64,000 nucleotides of DNA from Daphnia carinata (taxonomy: Eukaryota > Arthropoda > Branchiopoda > Diplostraca > Daphniidae): NCBI RefSeq assembly GCF_022539665.2, contig NC_081334.1:6604424-6668423 (forward strand), in the 5' to 3' direction. A model generated the notes under the pieces. It was not told where the DNA came from, searched no databases, and worked only from the letters and a program-made list of their open reading frames with translations. A program made the position numbers and the translations under genes. Below, piece after piece: positions 19,529 to 31,492 of the stretch. Numbering within the stretch: position 1 is the first letter of the stretch; the number at the start of each line of letters is the position of its first letter.

Positions 19529-22500
19529 TCAAACCCAGACTCCGTGAGGATTCTTATTGGTTGGGACGGGGTTCTCCAGCTGGCGCGGCGATCCCAGCAT
19601 ACGTCGACTATGGCCCGTCTTGTTATGGCCTTTTTATATACGACACCCCGAAAAGAAAAAAGAAAATAATAAAGAAAAAAAAAAAAAGGAAGACATGTTA
19701 GCACTAATAAGAAATGCGTGTGAAATCAAGAAGAGACAGGAAGATGATCAATAACGTCAGTGAGATCATCACGAGACAACTATGAACGGACGACGCAATC
19801 ATTCATTTATCTCGATTCCATCAACGTATGAAATGGCCGTCACCCGTCAGCTTTTGTTTTGCTTATTGCTTTCACTTTTTCAAGCCTCTCTCTCTTAGTT
19901 ATTACGAAAAAGAGTCGTCAGCATTGGGTGCCGTGGCCATCGCAAAGGCTAACAGACTTTAGACACGCAACTTTATTAGCCAAAAGCCGCAATAAGAAAG
20001 CGAAAAGACAAGAGAAAACGTCGCATGTTTTCTCTCGTCTTTATTTTAAAAAAAAAAAAACTAAAATACAAAAACAATAGAAAACAATTCATTTTTTTAT
20101 TACCTTCCAATAGGATTTTCAAGTCGTCAGCGGGCGCAATGCTGAGCGACTGGAGATTGGCTTGTTTGATCTCTTGCGTCAGCTGATCCATTTGGGAACG
20201 TAAGGAACGTACGTTCGTGTCCGATTGGGCCAGTTCTTCGCCGATGGTTTGCTCTTCTTCGTTCATATTGTGCTCCTGCTGGCCGGCCGAGTCGAGATCG
20301 GATCGAACTCGGGCTAATTCGGATTCGAGTTCCTTCACTAACTGCTCTTCGGCTTCGTTAACATCCGCCCTCAAAAGCCTGCGTGACGCAAATACAAAAA
20401 TTATATTTAAAAAAAGAAAAGCCAAACGTGAAACTAATGTTTGATCGTTATCGCGTTTCATCTGGGAAAGCGAAACTACCTCAGGGTTGGCTCGCACTCG
20501 TTCAATTGCGAATCCAATGCCGACACGTCAGATTTCAATCGAGCCAACTCTTCCGTCAGGTCCTGGCCTTCGCGACAGGCTTGTTCCCAATCGGCTTCAA
20601 CATTAAAAAGTTCAGACAACTATCCGTGAGGACGCAATGGTTAAGACGTGACCGAATAAAAAAAAAAGAAATAGATAAAAACAAAAACAAAAAAAAAATC
20701 CATTCAAGATTTGTTGAATCGATAATAATAATAATCATAACTAACGTACTTGACTCTCTTGCTGGCGACATCGATCCTCCAACTGCGTTAGTTCACGATT
20801 GAGTTGTTGACGTTCTTCATCCAGTTGCCGGTGCAGCTTCTCCTCCCAGCTGAGAAGCTCCTGCTCCAGCTGAATCAATTTCTCCTGCTGCTCGTCCAGC
20901 GCACCGCGTTGCCGATTCACTCGCTGAATAAGTTGAGCTTGCTGCGGATCTGACGGCGGACTGGGCGTTCTTGCACCGCTCAAATCCTGTTTTTTTTTTT
21001 TAATAAATAAAAAAAAAGAAGTGTTATCGTTTTATATTACAGTTCGGTGGTAACTCGATCGACACAATATTCAGCTCGTTAAAAAAAAAAAAAATCGAAA
21101 CGATAAGAAAAATGCAGTTAAACTCGTTTCGTATAACAAGTGTTTACATCCCCGAGCGATTGATTTACACACAAAAAAAAAAAGAACTCGTCGTTTTCAG
21201 AATAAAGTGAAAAGCTTAAAAGAAAAATATATAAAGAAAAGTCTTGTCAGATTGTATTTACCAATCTGAGATTGCGTCTTGAACGTCGGGACTGGTCATC
21301 TCTGCTATCAAAACTTGAAGTAGGAACAGTTTCGTCGCTTTGCTGGACACTCATTTCGTAGCGGACGGGCGATGGCCGCGGGGGTGTTGACGTACTGCGG
21401 CCGGGCGACGGCGTCATCGGAGGCGCTGGACTGGACCTATATGGCGACGGACCTCTGCCTCCTCCTCCCATTGGGGACGGACGTGGTGGTTCACGGTATG
21501 GCGGTGGAGGCGGCTGTCTCGAACCTCCTTTTCAAAAAAGAAAGAAATCACGTGAACGAGTGAAAGGAAAAATATTTCCCAAGATTCAAGTCGCCTTTGC
21601 GGAATTTTAAATCACCATCACGTCGACTGCAGGACGACATGTAGGCACCGTGACTTGTCATAAGTGGTTTAAATAAATTATTGATTCCGTAGCGTTTTTC
21701 GACAAACGTCACTACAACATTCAAGTCGACCACGTCTCGTGAATTTTTCACGAGCAAAAAAAAAAAAGGCAACAGCGCACATCCCCCCTCCTTAGAACGT
21801 CCCAAAAGGAATAAAAAAAATAAAAATGTCTTTCTCAAAAATTTTAAAAATAAATAAAGAACATTCAATTGGCTGTTAGCGACAGGCCTGCCGGATTCAA
21901 TTGGTAAACAATAAACTCTTACCGGCGAAAGGCGGAGGCGGATTCCGATAAGGCGGCGGGAATCTGACTGAATCATTTTGTGGCGACGAATCCTGTTGCT
22001 GAGAGTAGTAATGCTGATGCGGAGGATTTGAATAATGCGCTTCGCTGGAAGAGCCGTTAGATTCGGCCGGAAGGCGGCCCCTTCCGTATAGCGGAGGATC
22101 ATATCTCGGATAGACGAGTTGGCCTTCGTTGGACGACGGCGATTGATCCTTTTCCCGGTAGTGCGACGTCTGAGGAACATGATGCAAAGGCGGAGGTGTA
22201 GGGCTGGTGTAGGCTGATTTATGGCCATTGTGACTGATGTGATCGCTCGATTCGCCGTTATTATCCGGACGTTTAGGCACCCCGCGAACGATGCCAACGT
22301 TCAGCGGAAGTTTGGACCGATCGCCTGGCGATCCCGACCCACCTCCGCCGACGCCTCCGCTAAACGTCAGCGATTTCTTCAGATCTTTGGACGGTGAGGG
22401 CGCCGCCGTCGTTGCGGCGGCTCCTTGGACATGCGACGGCTGCGACGACATTGGCGGAGTGAATCCATGAAGCGGATCGACAGACGTTTTGGTCGGCCTG

Positions 22501-23777
22501 GCCGTCGAGTTCTTGTTGTTCTGCTGGATCGCGTTTCTATTAGCCGTCGCGTCCAGCGCAGTCCGCTGGAGTATGAAATGCACATCGGACGAATACTCCC
22601 CCCATTTCATCAGCACCTGTCACGAGAAAAATTGTCAAATAAATCACGCCGGGCAAAAGAGAAATGTGTTTTTTTAAATATATGATCGATAGAACGCAGC
22701 TCAGTTGCCATGACGACGCGTCCAGAAATCTAAAAAAAAAAAAAAAAAGCTTTTCTTTCTTTTTTTCCTACCACGATTGTAATCGTGAACATTTTTCCTG
22801 TGTCGCAGAAAAAAAAAACGGTTTAATATTGCCTGGAGGATATGGGAGTAGAAAAAAAAAAGATGTTGTAGGAGAACGGCAGACAATCCAGCGCGTGTGC
22901 AATAAAACTGTTCAAGTATCCCCTTTTGGATGTTGTACAAAAGAAAAAAAAAAAAAAAAAAATGCGCCAACAGCTGACGACCTCCCTCTTTTGTGCTCTC
23001 TTCAATCTACACAGCGCGTGTCATATCTAGTTTTGAAAATGTAAAGGAAAAAAAAAACCGGATGGAGAGAGTTTCTCCGAAGGCATCCATCCCCCCTCTT
23101 CCGATTCGTTTGACTGGACCCGGCAGCGTTAACAAAAAGACGGCAATACAGAATTTAACAGTTTGAATTCCGGCAGTTATGATGGATGACATCTTTTTTT
23201 TCATGGACCTTTTCTTTCGTTTGCCCAGGAAAAAAAAAAAAAAAATCTGTATTCATCAACGATCCATTCTGTTTGGATCGAAACCGCTCAACTCTAAATT
23301 CCAATACAATAAAAAGGAGAAAAAGGACGACTATGTCCCCCCTCCCCCCTTGTTGGCTTGGCGACAAAAAGTGGCTCCTAGTTTGAAAAAACGTTCGTAT
23401 TGCCGCCCGTCATTGACGAGCTCGGCATGCAAAACCGGATGGGTGTGTAAAAAAATGCGTGTGGCTATAAAGAGAGTTAATAAAATGAGAGATGAATCAC
23501 CTTGAGTGGGTGTTCGTGGGGCGCCAGGAGTCGTTCATTGTTGCGCCAACGTTCGATGAGGGTGAAACGGCCCGTTTTGCCCGTCGCGTGTGCCAAAGCG
23601 TAGACGACATCCTGAATCAGACCGATGAAAAAAGTAAAAAAAAAAAAAAAAAGACATTCCACAAAATGTTTAGAAAATCTAAAACAGACGCAAAGAAAAA
23701 CAAACCTGGCAGGTTGTTCGGTCGCAGACGCCGCACACGACGCGCTGGATACCCTCCACCCAGACTTTCAATTCCAT
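19529..23777 (-). CDS. RASSF8: Ras-association domain family protein RASSF7/8-type
   Basis: Eight exons give a phase-consistent 631-residue protein: 23777-23706, 23611-23501, 22616-21923, 21527-21262, 20986-20750, 20619-20480, 20378-20104 and 19629-19529. The N-terminal RA domain (1-85) reads [40 protein letters not shown] and [17 protein letters not shown], matching N-terminal RASSF proteins rather than C-terminal RASSF1-6. The KSLTFSGG motif follows (about 142-149). A long Pro/Ser/His-rich insert (150-390) is larger than in vertebrate RASSF8. A coiled coil (about 395-590; [20 protein letters not shown]) follows. The last exon encodes a short conserved tail, [20 protein letters not shown], which supports the otherwise easy-to-miss final splice. 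RASSF8 proteins act at adherens junctions and bind ASPP and Ras-like GTPases. Upstream leader exons were not resolved. Confidence 0.88.
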
Positions 23778-26700
23778 AGCGGTCGGCGGGTGGGAGGCGG
23801 TAAGGGACGGGCAAACTCTAACCCGGATAGTTGGTGGAAAAGACGAGCTGCTTCATGGTAGACGCACGAATGAATCAACACAGACACGACACAAGAGGTA
23901 AAGATGAGCAGAGGGTTATTTTCGGTATCGGGACGAATGAACGATCCAGGGATCCCACTCCTCCTTAACCTGTCCCCTCCCCTTTGGTCGCTATTCTGGG
24001 AGATCGCCCCCAGAAAGTGCCACAGTCTTCTTGAAACGGTTGCAAGAATAGCCGAAAGTCGGCCAGCAAACACAAATAATAAACAGCGTTTTTTGTTTTG
24101 ATCCTTTTGCTTTCTTGTTTCTTGAGAGAAATTATTTTCTCTTTGAATAGGAGCAAATGGATTGAGCCATCATCTTCAGTTAAGTCGAGTGTTCTTTCAG
24201 TACGTTTGTAAATTGTTTTATGGTCTTTCTATCTCTCTTTTTTTTCAGGCTCCTTTCCTCTTCATTTCCGGCCGCTCGGCAACCGGATGGGCAGGAAGCG
24301 GATACCAACTAAAGAGAGGAGGAAGTCGACCTGAACCAGAGCGATCACCTAGACTACAGAAAAAATCAACAATAAAAAAAATACATTTAAATTTTAAATC
24401 ATTCAAAATTAATAAACACATAGATAACCAAAAAAATTCCATCACAACGCCCATTTTTTTTTTCTTTTAAATTGCAAAATTGAGGTCGTCAATGTTTTTC
24501 TCTCCGCCCATTGAACAGATTGCACTGGATGAAAAAAAAATTTGTCGACAAACGAACGTAAAAATAAAAGAAGGCCAAAACAGTGACGGGCGCAGATCCG
24601 TTCAACCACGTCCCCGTTATGACTCATTAAGGACATGTTTTTTTTCCACACAGAAAGAAAAACCGTAAGGCTTCGTGAAAGCGCGTTCAACTATATCGGC
24701 TAGGGGGAGGGGGGGGAGATATCTTCCCACTCGCCTACAATTGTTTTGGTAGCTTCTTTAAATAACCATCTTCATAGGTGCGCAGATGGACGTTGTGTTA
24801 GATGGGCGTTTTTGATGGCATTGATTTTCAACGGGGGGAACTGTGTTTGTTTTGTTTTTCATATTCCCCTCTATTTTTCTCACAATCGATTGGCTTTTTC
24901 GAGCTGGGCATTGACGAGAAACGAAGCTGCTGAGACTCGTGGGAGAGAGAGAAAAAAAAAGGAAGTCGAAGGAACAAGTAAACCGAATCAAGGTTGATTT
25001 TTTTCGTTCCCTCCGTGGAAGAGTGTGGACTTTTGCACGAAGAGAAAGAGCAAAAAAAAAAAAAGGCAGATAAAACCGGTGTTGGATGTGGTAGCGCCGT
25101 CTATGCGAGTGTGACGGAAGACAACAAAATAGACGGAGGAGAGAGAGAGAAGACGGAATCAAGAGAAGAAGCAAATTGTGGCTCATTAGTCACGCCCGAA
25201 ACGAAGAAGGCTAAATCACGACCAAGGCCAATTGTAAAAATAAATTTTCTCTCGACGTGAAAAACAAAAAATTGGGACCTTTTTTTTTTTTTTTGTTTAA
25301 TTCTCTACTGTGTCTCTAGTCATCAGTGAGAGTTCGGATCGGGAAAGCGCATCCGGGCAGACTAATCTGCACTCTGACGGGCAAACAAAAAAATCCGGTT
25401 CTTTGACCCGTAAAATCTTCCTAACGCAGACTGTACGGCCTATGTTAATAATAATACAGTACTGCGTAGCGTCTATCACGATTCCGGCCATCCATAATTT
25501 GATCCTCCTTTTTATTTTTTTCCATCTTCTTCGTGTGTGCTGTTGTTTTTCCCACACAGACAGCTCCCCCCCCCCCTCCGGAATACAAGACGATAGAAAA
25601 GAGCACCTCAGATTGCCTTTGGGGGCTGGAAGACAATCATCTTACCTTTTCCAGGTTTTTGATCTTTGGCTCCTTTAAATTTTTTATTCTTTCAAAAAAA
25701 AAAAAAGATAAAGAGATGGGGTAAAGTAGTTGAAAGAGAAGAGGGTGATAATAAACGAAGCACGACTCAAAAAAGGCTGGCGTTCGATAATGCACATCGA
25801 CTTTTGCGGGCGTGCACGGCAAAGTATAGACGCGTTCAAAACACGCCCGCAGGGGAAATTTTTTTTAACAGGGCGAAGACGAAAAAAATAAGGGAGGGAA
25901 CGGAGGAAAAAAAAAAAAAAAAAAAAGAGGCGGCATCAAGAACGACGTCGGGATCAAGAGGTTGTATACGCTTCAGGGTCTTTTCTTTCTGCTAGTACCG
26001 TAAGTTCAGTGACAGAACAGTGCGTATATAACGAATGGCTCCATTGCCTTCTTCTTATTCTTCGTTTCTCAAAGTTTTTTTTTTTTTTTTTTTCAGGTCA
26101 CTCAACTTTTTTTTGAAGGCAAAACGAAAATAGAAAAAAAAAAAAAAAAAAAAATCATCGTGTGTCTCCAGAAGCCAAACGCGTTCGGGATATCCCATAA
26201 GAACTGCGTCTTTCTAAACTTTATTTCTATAACAAAACACTGTTGCCTTTCCTAGTTATGTGTTGCGTGTCGTTGTAGCCTAGATTTCTTTTAATGATGA
26301 GTCCAGTTCTCCTTTGTGGACGTCCTTTCTCTTTTTCCGGTCTCTCCCTTTGCAACCGACAATTGGTTTGTTTTTTTTTTTCCCCATTTTTTTAAAAGGA
26401 GACATGGTTTGCTGATTACCGCACGCCCAAGATTTATTTATTTTTTTCCCTCGTCACAACACCCCAACCATCAACAACATTTCCCGGTACTAACCCACAG
26501 TCCACACACACGAAAAATCTAGGTGTGTTCGTGTTTACAGCTGGGGGAGACAATTTCCACAGAATGTAACCAACGAAAAAATGTTTTTTGTTTTGTTTTA
26601 AAGCGGAAAAAAGATGTGGATATGGCCATTTTTTTCGTTACTTAGTTTCTCTGAGTTTTATGGTTTGGAAAGAAAGAGTAGGGGGTTGAAAGAGAGGCAG

Positions 26701-26843
26701 AATTGAAAGTGGGTTGAAACGAGGCATCGGATGTCTTTTGCAGTGCGTGTCCGGTCTAGTTTTTCTTTTCCCTTTTGAGAGGGGGGGGGGGGGATTTGCA
26801 ATCTGAATCCAAAGCTTTAAATTACAAACATTAGGAAGAAAAC

Positions 26844-26861
26844 AGACACACACACACACAC
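26844..26861. repeat. (AC)n microsatellite
   Basis: Uninterrupted AC/CA dinucleotide run; a G-homopolymer lies at about 26786-26797 just upstream. Confidence 0.9.
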
Positions 26862-27229
26862 AAAGAAAGGGGAGAAAGACGAGGAGAAAAGGAAATATCT
26901 TTCAATGACTTTGCATATCGATGCTATTAGCTGTTTTAGAGGGAGTGGGGAGATAATGAGAATCGCTGGAATTGCTAGTCGCATTTCGATTTATCTTTTC
27001 ATCTTGCAAAAATCTTTAGTTTTTACACCCCACCTCTCGCCCCGAAAAAAAAATCGAAGGGCGGAAATAAGCCATGGGGGGACTAGGAAAGTGTGGGGAG
27101 GGTAAGGACGTGATTATTTGTACGTAACACTTGGAATGGGTACGTAAAAAGGAGAAGGGCTTCTTCTTCCCACCTGGACGACGACGCACCTGGTCTATTA
27201 CTCTCAAGAGGAAACGGTAGAACGAAGGG

Positions 27230-27234
<5 letters not shown>

Positions 27235-27267
<33 letters not shown>
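27235..27267. repeat. (AG)n microsatellite
   Basis: A near-perfect AG run of about 33 bp. Confidence 0.9.
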
Positions 27268-27272
<5 letters not shown>

Positions 27273-27712
27273 GAGAGCTAAATGTATAGCGGTTAAAAGA
27301 CTTGTGTTCGCCCTTCGAATCTCTTTGTGCAGGGACTGGAACAAGCCCCCAACAGGCATACGAAAACTGTCTAAAAGTGTACACAAAGAAATGCTTTCCA
27401 CGAAACTCATTGCAAAAGACTTTTTCAGCAGAAAACAACAAGCGATTATTCAACGCCACGTGATCGTAAACGGTTCGGTTTTCCCCGATCTCACCTGTTG
27501 AAACGTTGAAGACACGAAGTCGTAGAGATTGTTAAATTCCTTCTTCAGATTTTTCTGGATTCCCAAGAATCGAAAATCATAAGCAGGAAGAGCACCAAAA
27601 AATGTTTCGTGATTAGCATCGAAAAGGAACTTGAACGCCAAAACTTTTTTTTTTTCAGACTGGGCTGTGTTACCATCCAAAAAGCCAACACACTCACTCA
27701 TACACATGTATA

Positions 27713-27732
27713 TACACACACACACACACACA
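27713..27732. repeat. (CA)n microsatellite
   Basis: CA run of about 20 bp, preceded by ACATGTATATACA. Confidence 0.9.
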
Positions 27733-27866
27733 GACGTGGAGAGAAAAAAAAAAAGAACAGATTTAACGATGGGAGGGTGCCTGGTTCTCGTCGTGCGTGA
27801 ACCAAGTGACTGCACAGTCGCGTCTAGACTGAACGGAGTGGGCATCGGGTGACGCTGGTTTCTCAC

Positions 27867-27920
27867 TTTGTGTCTGAGCTCACGCAGACGGCGCCGAAGC
27901 GTTGACAGTCGAAACGCCAT
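27867..27920 (-). other. Possible leader/first exon ending in a good donor
   Basis: An ATG at 27920 starts 18 codons (MAFRLSTLRRRLRELRHK) ending exactly at CACAAA|GTGAGA. It is the only spot in this interval combining higher GC content, an ATG and a consensus donor, so it may be a leader or alternative first exon of RASSF8. The ATG overlaps a TAGATGGCG motif. Not confirmed by a matched acceptor. Confidence 0.25.
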
Positions 27921-30382
27921 CTAGCGATAGGATTTGATACTATCTGGCAACGCCGCACGATCTTGTTAAAACACGTCCCACCTTCGAATGAAGAAAAGAG
28001 AAAGAAAATAGTTGTAGTACGAGGTATATACAATGTGTAAAAACGTGTGGTTACATTTTCTTGTCCAGGTTACGATCGATGAGCATTCATTCGTCATCTC
28101 CCCTCGTAACGATCCTTCATTCATCTCGTAGGGAATGAGATGAACACGAATGAGTTCCAGATGGAAACAGACGTTTTCGGTTACGTTCTTTTTAGCCCTG
28201 TCTTTTTTTTTATCAAACAGATTACGTTACACACGAATATCCACATAAATATAAAGAGGGGTAGATTGGCATCTGCCGGCTGGCTTAAGGAAAGGAAGAT
28301 TTAGTGAGAAAAAAAACAAAACAATACATTTTCCAACAAGAGTCTTGATGGCCACGTTGTATAAATATTTTCCCTTTACATTCAAGATAAATACCCCAGT
28401 CAGGATCAAAAGCTCGTTTTCTTTTTTGATTCTTCCTCCCCCCACCGCCATTGAGAAGATGCTGTTATGTTCTTTTGTCTGCTTGTCGTCTTCCTTTTAT
28501 TTTTTTATTTACCTGTATATACCGTTTGTTTGTTATTTTCCAGCGCATCAGTTCCGTTTCTGATGACGACAGACTCGTAGAAAGAAGCATAAGCTTCGGT
28601 CGAGCAAGAGTCACCAGGCCCACGTCGAATTCAAGAGAAAAAAAAAAAGGAGAGCCGAACAAAGTAATGGTTGGGAAAAAAATAGGAAGAAGAAAGGCTA
28701 GTGGGTTTCTCATCCCTACGTAATTGGATTTCTGGCTCGAAGTTGGTGTATTGAAAGAGGCAGACGCACTCTATAGCCCATACTGCCAGACTGAGCTATG
28801 TTTATTTTTACATCAAGCGCATTCTAATGAACCGTGCGTAAGCATGAAACATTGGCGAAACGAATAGAAATTTATGGATGAAGGAAAAATGTAAAACTCG
28901 TTCGATCGATCCTCCTCAGCTTTGCGAAAAATCGAGTCCGTTCCACTCATAAAACGCCCTCAATGCTGTGTTGCGCAGACTTAGGCGGGACGACTTTTAC
29001 TTAGATGCAAACGAAATAGCGTGACAAATGATATTTGATGGATTTCCCCGGCGTATATCGTCGACAGTCACCAAGTGAATGGTGACACATTTGACTCTGT
29101 GTATTATTCAAATGTTTTCCGACTAGTGGAGTCCCCCCTAGCGGAGAAGTTAAGGCTCCATGTTTCTTGTCTACGCATAAACTGACAGCCAGGGACATGC
29201 TTTGCTGAGAGACTTAACCGATCCATTCATGCCTGGTGGTCCCCCATCCGGCGGCTAATGAGCTGTCGACTCATGGAGATGTAACAGATGAGTACGAACT
29301 CTCTAAATAGCTAAACAGTAATGTAGCCATCCTTTCAAAACGCACTGGTCTATGTCGTTCTTTATTTTTGTAGAGCTAAATACTTGAACTCGTGTTGGAC
29401 GATACGGTTCGAATGGGTTGACCGAGTTCCATTAGAGGCTCTTGAAGAACAAGTTGTTTTTCAACGTTTTCTCTAATTTTCTCAAAGTTCCAATTCTTTC
29501 GACAAACATTGATGGCCACAGAGGATCACGATGTCGTTGAGTGTAAGATGGTTAGATAAAATCAAACGTTTGAACCGGTATTTTTATCTGGTGCATCCGG
29601 CTAGTCCAGAAAGCAAAAAGGGCGTTCCAACACAGCTGATAAAACCTGTAACGAAATGCATCTAGATTATTAGGCAAGGACGCGAAAGAATCCGGCGAAA
29701 TTCGGACGACTTCTTCTCCAAAATAATCAGCAACACTCCACGCCACCTCGTTATTTATTCTTTTCTTTTCATCTTTTTATTTTGTGTAATTGTTTTTCTC
29801 GCTTGTCAGTAAAGTCGTTTCTTTTTCAGTTGCATCAGTCAATCTCAGTTTTGCGGAACAGCGTTCCCATTTTCGCGGTCCGTCCGTTTTTAAAAAGTTG
29901 CGTTTCAAAAACAACAACGAAACAAAAGTGGAGGGGAAAGAAAAAAATGAAAAATAATAACAGTAATAAGGAAGGGCATACATCATACACAGAAAAATGT
30001 TCAACAAAAATAATTCTAGAAATGAAAAAGGCAAAGGAAAAAATAAAAACTTGGAACATAATTCCATACATCGCCGTTTCACGCACATCCCCAGTAATTT
30101 CTCAATTTTTCTTGGCACGAAAAGACATGACCAAATTTCTTGTTTTCGTGCCGTCTTTTTGCGCTGCAAGAATGTACTTTTTTTTTTTTTATAAAAAAAA
30201 TGGGAAGTGAAAAATGTAGACAACAAAAATTTGGGAAAAAGAATTGGATTGACAAAGAGAAAAGGGAAACCGCGGGTGAAAGCCAAACGTCCAACTATTT
30301 CGACAATTGCAGGGCACAAATGGCTCGACATCAATAACTTACAAAACCCATGCGCTGATGAGTTGTGTTTTTTTTTTTTTTT

Positions 30383-30413
<31 letters not shown>

Positions 30414-30859
30414 TTTATCAAAGAAAAAAAAAAGTGCAAAAAAGTTTGCAACAGCACATTACCTCGTTGTTTTTTCTTCTTCCGCATTCGTTTTTTCTTT
30501 CTTTTTCAGTCCACAACACATTCAGACACACGCACGAGAAGAGAAAGCAGCTCACGTCGCAATCGGCTTCACGCAAAAACAAAAAAAGAAAAGTAAATAA
30601 AATGGATCGACTGGCTTTCTATACTTCAAGACGGACAGGTTTTCTTTCTTATTTTGCCTTTGCCTAAATTTTTTTTAACCTAAAAAAAAAAAATAAAATA
30701 AACGAAAAATCAGATGCATTTTCAATGAGATATATCAGCAGGAAATAGTTAAGAAAAAAAAAAAAAAAGGTCCAACGGGATATTATTATTTTTAAAAAAT
30801 GGGGTTATTTAAAAATTAGAAGATTATGTGTAAAAAGAGGGCCGAAGATGTTTTCTCTT

Positions 30860-31492
30860 TCAAACTCGACGAACGTTCGTTGTTGTGGCTGGTGTGGAAC
30901 TGTTATTTTGGCGTTGGCGTTGCTGACGTAAACGCATTTGCCGTTGATGGAGCTGTTGCCGCCGTCGTTGATTTGTCGGTAATTTCGACAACGTCGGGGT
31001 GGAGGCGATTACGTCCCCACCAGCGCCACTGTAATTCCTTTGTGAAGACGCCGAACACTCTTCGGGCGGCTTGCAGTCGGTGCACTGTCTCGCCGCCATC
31101 GCGCAAGTGGTTAATTTCTTCGGACACGATTTGCAGCTGCCCCTGCGAATGAGACAGTTAGACAAATCAGATGGTAATTAAAAACGACGAAAGATGATGA
31201 AAAAAATAAATAAATAAGGATCAAGTAGTTTTATTTACGCTGAAAAGTTGTCTTGGTACGTGCCCATAGGGCACGGAATGCACACCGTCGAGTTGAGCGG
31301 CCGATGTAGACCTGGAGCGCAGCCCACTAATGAAAGCGAAAAACAAAAGAATCAAGTAACAAATAGATTTAAAAAAAAAACACGTTTTCTATTCGGATCC
31401 ATCTGTAAATGCTAACTTACCGCACTGCATGCCTCCAGTTCTTCTCTCTTCCCAGCCAACCGAGCAGCCGCCTTCCGGTATGATGGACGTTG
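30860..31492 (-). CDS. EGF/sushi gene, exons 26-28: Cys-rich ephrin-receptor-like C terminus
   Basis: Exons 31492-31421, 31326-31239 and 31142-30860. The text [18 protein letters not shown], then [20 protein letters not shown] and YQDNFSA, fits the GCC2/GCC3 (ephrin-receptor-like) motif C.PG......C..CP.G.YQ. The final exon continues [13 protein letters not shown] and [12 protein letters not shown]. It ends in a basic Gln/Arg tail (about residues 2085-2132) and a TAA stop. A competing open frame in the last exon lacks cysteines and breaks the splice phase, so it was set aside. Confidence 0.8.

Larger units (their letters stand above)
23778..30859. other. Non-coding, low-complexity interval between RASSF8 and the EGF/sushi gene
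   Basis: About 7 kb dominated by A, T, C and G homopolymers and dinucleotide repeats, which create many spurious frames rich in Lys, Phe or Arg. It probably holds RASSF8 leader exons and promoter and the 3' UTR of the EGF/sushi gene. I see no recognisable protein, RNA gene or transposon. The stretch 28.9-29.6 kb is less repetitive and includes a hairpin GTCACCA...TGGTGAC at about 29067-29086. Its role is unknown. Confidence 0.6.

Noticed and set aside
21548-22297. 249-codon minus-strand frame overlapping RASSF8 exon 3
   Set aside because: Arg/Thr-rich shadow. The correct frame carries KSLTFSGG and joins in phase to the RA-domain exons.
29552-29746. Minus-strand frame AWSVADYFGEEVVRISPDSF...
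   Set aside because: Reasonable composition and a donor-like GTTACAG|GTTTTA, but no ATG, partner exon or recognised family.
29777-30667. Several long Phe/Lys-rich frames on both strands
   Set aside because: Produced by A and T homopolymers; no conserved motif and no splice support.
30903-31127. Alternative frame in the last exon of the EGF/sushi gene ([20 protein letters not shown]...)
   Set aside because: Breaks the incoming splice phase and loses all cysteines; the CKSC...CTDC frame fits.
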